A stretch of DNA of 64,000 nt from Bacteroidales bacterium. Lineage in GTDB: Bacteria; Bacteroidota; Bacteroidia; Bacteroidales; UBA932. Where the stretch lies: NCBI GenBank assembly GCA_017509755.1, contig JAFWOY010000010.1:46353-110352 (forward strand), given 5' to 3'. Below, in pieces: positions 61,569-64,000 of this stretch. Both the position numbers and the translations under genes were made by a program. Under the pieces are notes generated by a model. The model was not told where the DNA came from and did no database searches. It was given only the letters and a program-made list of their open reading frames with translations. Numbering within the stretch: the first letter of the stretch is position 1; each line of letters begins with the position of its first letter.

Positions 61569-62651
61569 ATGCGCCGCCGACAAACACTTTGGATCGGGAT
61601 GGGCACAGGACTCGGCGTCCTGCTGCTCATCCTGATTCTTTGGTGCCGGCATAGCGTCGCTGCCGCCGATTTCTATGCGATGCATCTTTATCCGCGCATC
61701 TCCGCCTGCCTCACCTGGCTGGCTTCCCCGCTTCCCTTTTCGCTGACCGAATGGGGCGTCGTGCTGGCCGTCCTGGCTTTTATCGGGTTGATCGTGCGGG
61801 CGATCCGGCGTCGGGAACGCTGGTGGAAATGCGTGCTGAAAGAAGCGGTCCTGCTGCTGGGCGTCTATGTCTGGTTTTATGGCGCCTGGGGAATCAATTA
61901 TTATCGGAGCGACATCTATGCGCGCACCGGCTCCATTGCCATGCCCTACGAAGAGAGCGAATTCCAGGAGTTCCTGGACGAATTCTCCGCGCAACTCAAC
62001 GAGAATTGGTGCCCCGCATCTGCCTTCGAGGAAATCGGGGACGCGGAACTCGAATCGCGCGTCAAAGCCTGGTATGCCGCCCTTCCGCCCGATTTGGGAC
62101 TTTGCCAGCCCCGTTCCTGGCAACACCCCAAACGCATCACCTTCAACCGGCTCTTCTCGAGCGTCGGCGTGCTGGGATTCCTCGGGCCTGCCTTCGACGA
62201 GATGCATGTCAACCGCGAGATCACACCGCTGGAAAGGCCTTTCGTCTTCGCCCATGAGTACGCGCACGTCCTTGGTGTGAGCAGCGAGGCAGAGGCGAAT
62301 TTCTGGGCGTTTGAAGCTTCGCATGCCTCTGATAGCCAAGCCATCCGCTACAGTGCACTGTTCTCGCTCCTGACTTTTACCTGGAACAACATCCGTTCGC
62401 TGCTGGGGGAGGAAGCCTTTCAGGAATGGATCGCGACCCTGCGACCGGAAATCCTCGAAGACATGCAGTCGATCCACACCTACTGGCAGGACCGCCGCTG
62501 GCCCTGGCTTGCCCGGGTACAGCACCGCTTTTACAACTTTTTCCTGCGAAGCAACCGCATTGCGGACGGAACGAAAAACTATGGCCAGGTGCTCCGCCTG
62601 GTCCTGACATTCGCCAGTTTACACGATCACGAAGATGGCCCGGAAGGATAA
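61569..62651 (+). CDS. DUF3810 family membrane zinc-peptidase-like protein
   Basis: 360 residues. Three N-terminal membrane helices (about 10-27, 58-77, 90-108) precede a soluble domain with the metalloprotease motif FAHEYAHVLG near 234 (HExxH) and a third zinc-ligand candidate in SSEAEANFWAFEA. This matches DUF3810, a Bacteroidota membrane family with a gluzincin-like site but no known substrate. The start codon directly follows the DUF853 stop and the end overlaps ybaK by 17 bases, so an operon is likely. Confidence 0.85.
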   Translation: MRRRQTLWIGMGTGLGVLLLILILWCRHSVAAADFYAMHLYPRISACLTWLASPLPFSLTEWGVVLAVLAFIGLIVRAIRRRERWWKCVLKEAVLLLGVYVWFYGAWGINYYRSDIYARTGSIAMPYEESEFQEFLDEFSAQLNENWCPASAFEEIGDAELESRVKAWYAALPPDLGLCQPRSWQHPKRITFNRLFSSVGVLGFLGPAFDEMHVNREITPLERPFVFAHEYAHVLGVSSEAEANFWAFEASHASDSQAIRYSALFSLLTFTWNNIRSLLGEEAFQEWIATLRPEILEDMQSIHTYWQDRRWPWLARVQHRFYNFFLRSNRIADGTKNYGQVLRLVLTFASLHDHEDGPEG

Positions 62652-63120
62652 TGCCCCTGCCAAGACAAACGCCGCCCGGCTGCTGGATGCAGCCGGCGTC
62701 CCTTATGAGTTGGTGCCCTACGAAGTAGATGAATCCGACCTGGCCGCCCAGCATGTGGCGGACCAGCTGGGCGAAGACATCGAGCAGGTGTTCAAGACCC
62801 TGGTACTGCGTGGCGACCGCAACGGCTTCTTTGTCTGCGTGATCCCGGGCAATTTCGAAGTGGACCTGAAAGTGGCGGCGCAGCTTTCAGGCAATAAGAA
62901 CTGTGAGATGCTGCACGTCCGCGAGCTGCTGCCGACCACCGGTTACATCCGCGGAGGCTGCTCGCCCATCGGGATGAAAAAGCCCTTCCCTACCTTCGTC
63001 CACGAAAGCGCCTTGTTGTACGACTTCATCTACGTGAGCGCCGGAGTCCGCGGCCTGCAGTTGAAAATCGCGCCGCAGGACCTCATCGATTTCATCGGTG
63101 CGCAACGCTATCCCCTTTAA
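62635..63120 (+). CDS. ybaK: Cys-tRNA(Pro)/Cys-tRNA(Cys) deacylase YbaK
   Basis: 161 residues of the YbaK/EbsC editing family. Hallmarks are QVFKTLVLRGDRNGFFV near 48, with the catalytic Lys in FKTL, and GGCSPIGMKKPFPTFVH near 107, the GxxSPxG substrate loop. It removes cysteine wrongly attached to tRNA-Pro. The length is normal. It overlaps the DUF3810 gene at its start, and its own stop is 23 bases before the flavin reductase gene. Confidence 0.95.
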   Translation: MARKDNAPAKTNAARLLDAAGVPYELVPYEVDESDLAAQHVADQLGEDIEQVFKTLVLRGDRNGFFVCVIPGNFEVDLKVAAQLSGNKNCEMLHVRELLPTTGYIRGGCSPIGMKKPFPTFVHESALLYDFIYVSAGVRGLQLKIAPQDLIDFIGAQRYPL

Positions 63121-63143
63121 CTTAGTCTCATCGTTTAATCCCT

Positions 63144-63800
63144 ATGAAAAGAATCCTGACCCTTATGGCCGTCCTGTCCCTTCTGGCCAGCTGCGGCACC
63201 GACAAGAAAACCAACAACCCCGAAAACATGAATAAGAACGAAGCCCTCCAAGAAGTGGCCGGCCGCAAGAATTTCGGCCCGAACCACGCCCTTGTAACCA
63301 CGCCCCAACCGTGCGTGATGATCGCCACCTGGGACGAAAACAAGAACCCCGATGTGATGATGGCCGCCTGGGCCGGACAGTATGACGCCCGCCAGATCGT
63401 CATCAGCCTGTCGAAGCACAAGACCACGGACAACCTCGAGAAGACGAAAGCTTTCACCGTAAGTTTCGCCGATGAGCGCACCGTCGCCGAATCCGACTAT
63501 TTCGGTCTGGTCAGCGGCAACGACGTGCCCGACAAAGTGGCGCGCGCCGGCTTTACCATCTCCCCCAGCCCGAACGTCAACGCCCCGATCATCAATGAGT
63601 ATCCGCTGACCCTGGAGTGCAAGGTGGTTTCCTGGAGCGACGGCATCCTCGTCGGTGAAGTGGTCAACATGAGTGCCGCTGAAGGCATCCTCGACGCCGA
63701 AGGCCGCATCGACCTGGGCAAACTCAAGCCCATCGTCTTCGACGCCGCCGCCATGGCCTACCGTTCCGTAGGCGAGATCGTCGGCGTAAGGCTCCGATAA
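63144..63800 (+). CDS. Flavin reductase family (FMN-binding split barrel) lipoprotein
   Basis: 218 residues. The N-terminus MKRILTLMAVLSLLASCGTDKK is a lipoprotein signal with the lipobox LLASC. The mature part is a flavin-reductase-like split barrel: PQPCVMIATWDENKNPDVMMAAWAG near 53, ISLSKHKTTDNLEKTKAFTVSF near 92 and the end YRSVGEIVGVRL. Such domains bind FMN and reduce it or pass electrons. A lipid-anchored form is unusual, since most members are cytoplasmic. The partner and donor are unknown. Confidence 0.83.
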   Translation: MKRILTLMAVLSLLASCGTDKKTNNPENMNKNEALQEVAGRKNFGPNHALVTTPQPCVMIATWDENKNPDVMMAAWAGQYDARQIVISLSKHKTTDNLEKTKAFTVSFADERTVAESDYFGLVSGNDVPDKVARAGFTISPSPNVNAPIINEYPLTLECKVVSWSDGILVGEVVNMSAAEGILDAEGRIDLGKLKPIVFDAAAMAYRSVGEIVGVRLR

Positions 63801-63815
63801 AGTACGTTGTAACAT

Positions 63816-63842
63816 TTACTAACCTTAAGTTTAGGTTAGTAA
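63816..63842. repeat. Inverted repeat between the flavin reductase gene and the IS66 relic
   Basis: TTACTAACCT and AGGTTAGTAA form a perfect 10-bp stem with a 7-base loop. It may be a terminator without a U-tract, or lie near the end of the IS66-type element. Confidence 0.6.
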
Positions 63843-63867
63843 CCCCTTACCGGTCGTTAGTAATTGA

Positions 63868-64000
63868 TCAGTGATTGACAGTGGTTGCCTTGTGCCAGTG
63901 GGCAGGCAGAAGATGCCGCCAAGGGCCCTTGTAGGAGGGGATCTGTCCGAGGACGTCGACGAGCCATGTGCGGACGTCGACACCGACGGCTTTGCAGGAG
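63868..64000 (-). CDS. IS66-type transposase, C-terminal end (truncated by window edge)
   Basis: The last 43 residues of a frame that enters from beyond the right edge: SCKAVGVDVRTWLVDVLGQ and then LLPAHW near the end. This matches the C-terminal element of IS66 TnpC transposases (CK..., DVL, LLP.xW). The catalytic domain lies outside the window, so intactness cannot be judged. The insertion sequence end must lie within the preceding about 70 bases. Confidence 0.75.
   Translation of the reverse strand, partial: SCKAVGVDVRTWLVDVLGQIPSYKGPWRHLLPAHWHKATTVNH

Noticed and set aside
59916..62525. 869-codon antisense open frame opposite the DUF853 and DUF3810 genes
   Set aside because: Same reason; both plus-strand proteins have clear motifs.
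59910..62651. Anti-phage defence island
   Set aside because: The HerA-like ATPase lacks NurA, SIR2 or DUF4297 partners; the neighbours are housekeeping or membrane genes.

Overview
The window reads as chromosomal DNA of a GC-rich member of the Bacteroidales (Bacteroidota), probably from a gut or rumen community. The evidence is the Bacteroidota-type -7 promoter box TAnnTTTG upstream of many genes, a TonB-dependent receptor with a carboxypeptidase-regulatory-like N-terminal domain, many families largely confined to the phylum (DUF4293, DUF4421, DUF3810, DUF4298), many lipoprotein signals, and polysaccharide-degrading enzymes. No rRNA or tRNA gene and no CRISPR array was seen. The window opens inside a TonB-dependent receptor gene and closes inside the C-terminal end of an IS66-type transposase.

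Layout. 1-4.2 kb: TonB receptor fragment, an AraC regulator, and a divergent small operon (alpha/beta hydrolase, a frameshifted cyclophilin-like lipoprotein, an iron-sulfur-flavoprotein-like oxidoreductase). 4.2-5.2 kb: a gene-free kilobase of repeats, namely 13-bp tandem copies, then an array of hairpin-forming units with a strict 73-bp period, then a second hairpin family. 5.2-9.1 kb: a GH43-CE15 fusion aimed at glucuronoxylan, divergent from a sialidase-like lipoprotein. 9.2-15.2 kb: membrane and TPR proteins, an M28-family protein lacking the usual catalytic glutamate, and an RsbU-like PP2C phosphatase with its STAS partner. 15.3-22.6 kb: a single 7.3-kb gene for a two-module non-ribosomal peptide synthetase (C-A-T-C-A-T-R) predicted to release a dipeptide aldehyde. 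It is the most notable item in the window. 22.6-37.9 kb: GH29 fucosidase, nucleoside phosphorylase, M23/LysM peptidase, potassium channel, kinase-like protein, several small membrane proteins, PIG-L deacetylase, GH2 glycosidase, MsrA and a cell-wall amidase.

38-45 kb: uvrB, a RelA-type (p)ppGpp synthetase and uvrA sit head to tail with minimal spacing, linking excision repair and the stringent response in one transcription unit. The RelA protein has lost the hydrolase HD residues and lacks a C-terminal ACT domain. 45-52 kb: GNAT-like protein, a fused esterase, a ten-TM transporter, an S9 peptidase, a WG-repeat protein and a proline-iminopeptidase-like hydrolase. 52.4-53.8 kb: enolase, whose fifth codon carries an apparent one-base deletion. 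53.8-63.8 kb: SDR, lactonase, DUF389, UbiA/MenA-like prenyltransferase, nuclease, LD-carboxypeptidase, HerA/DUF853 ATPase, DUF3810 protease-like protein, YbaK deacylase and a lipoprotein flavin reductase.

Two general traits recur. Many -7 boxes lie only 3-9 bases before the start codon, so many mRNAs should be leaderless or nearly so. Structured palindromic elements of at least three families occupy the few intergenic gaps, and one small palindrome appears to be inserted in frame in a coding sequence.
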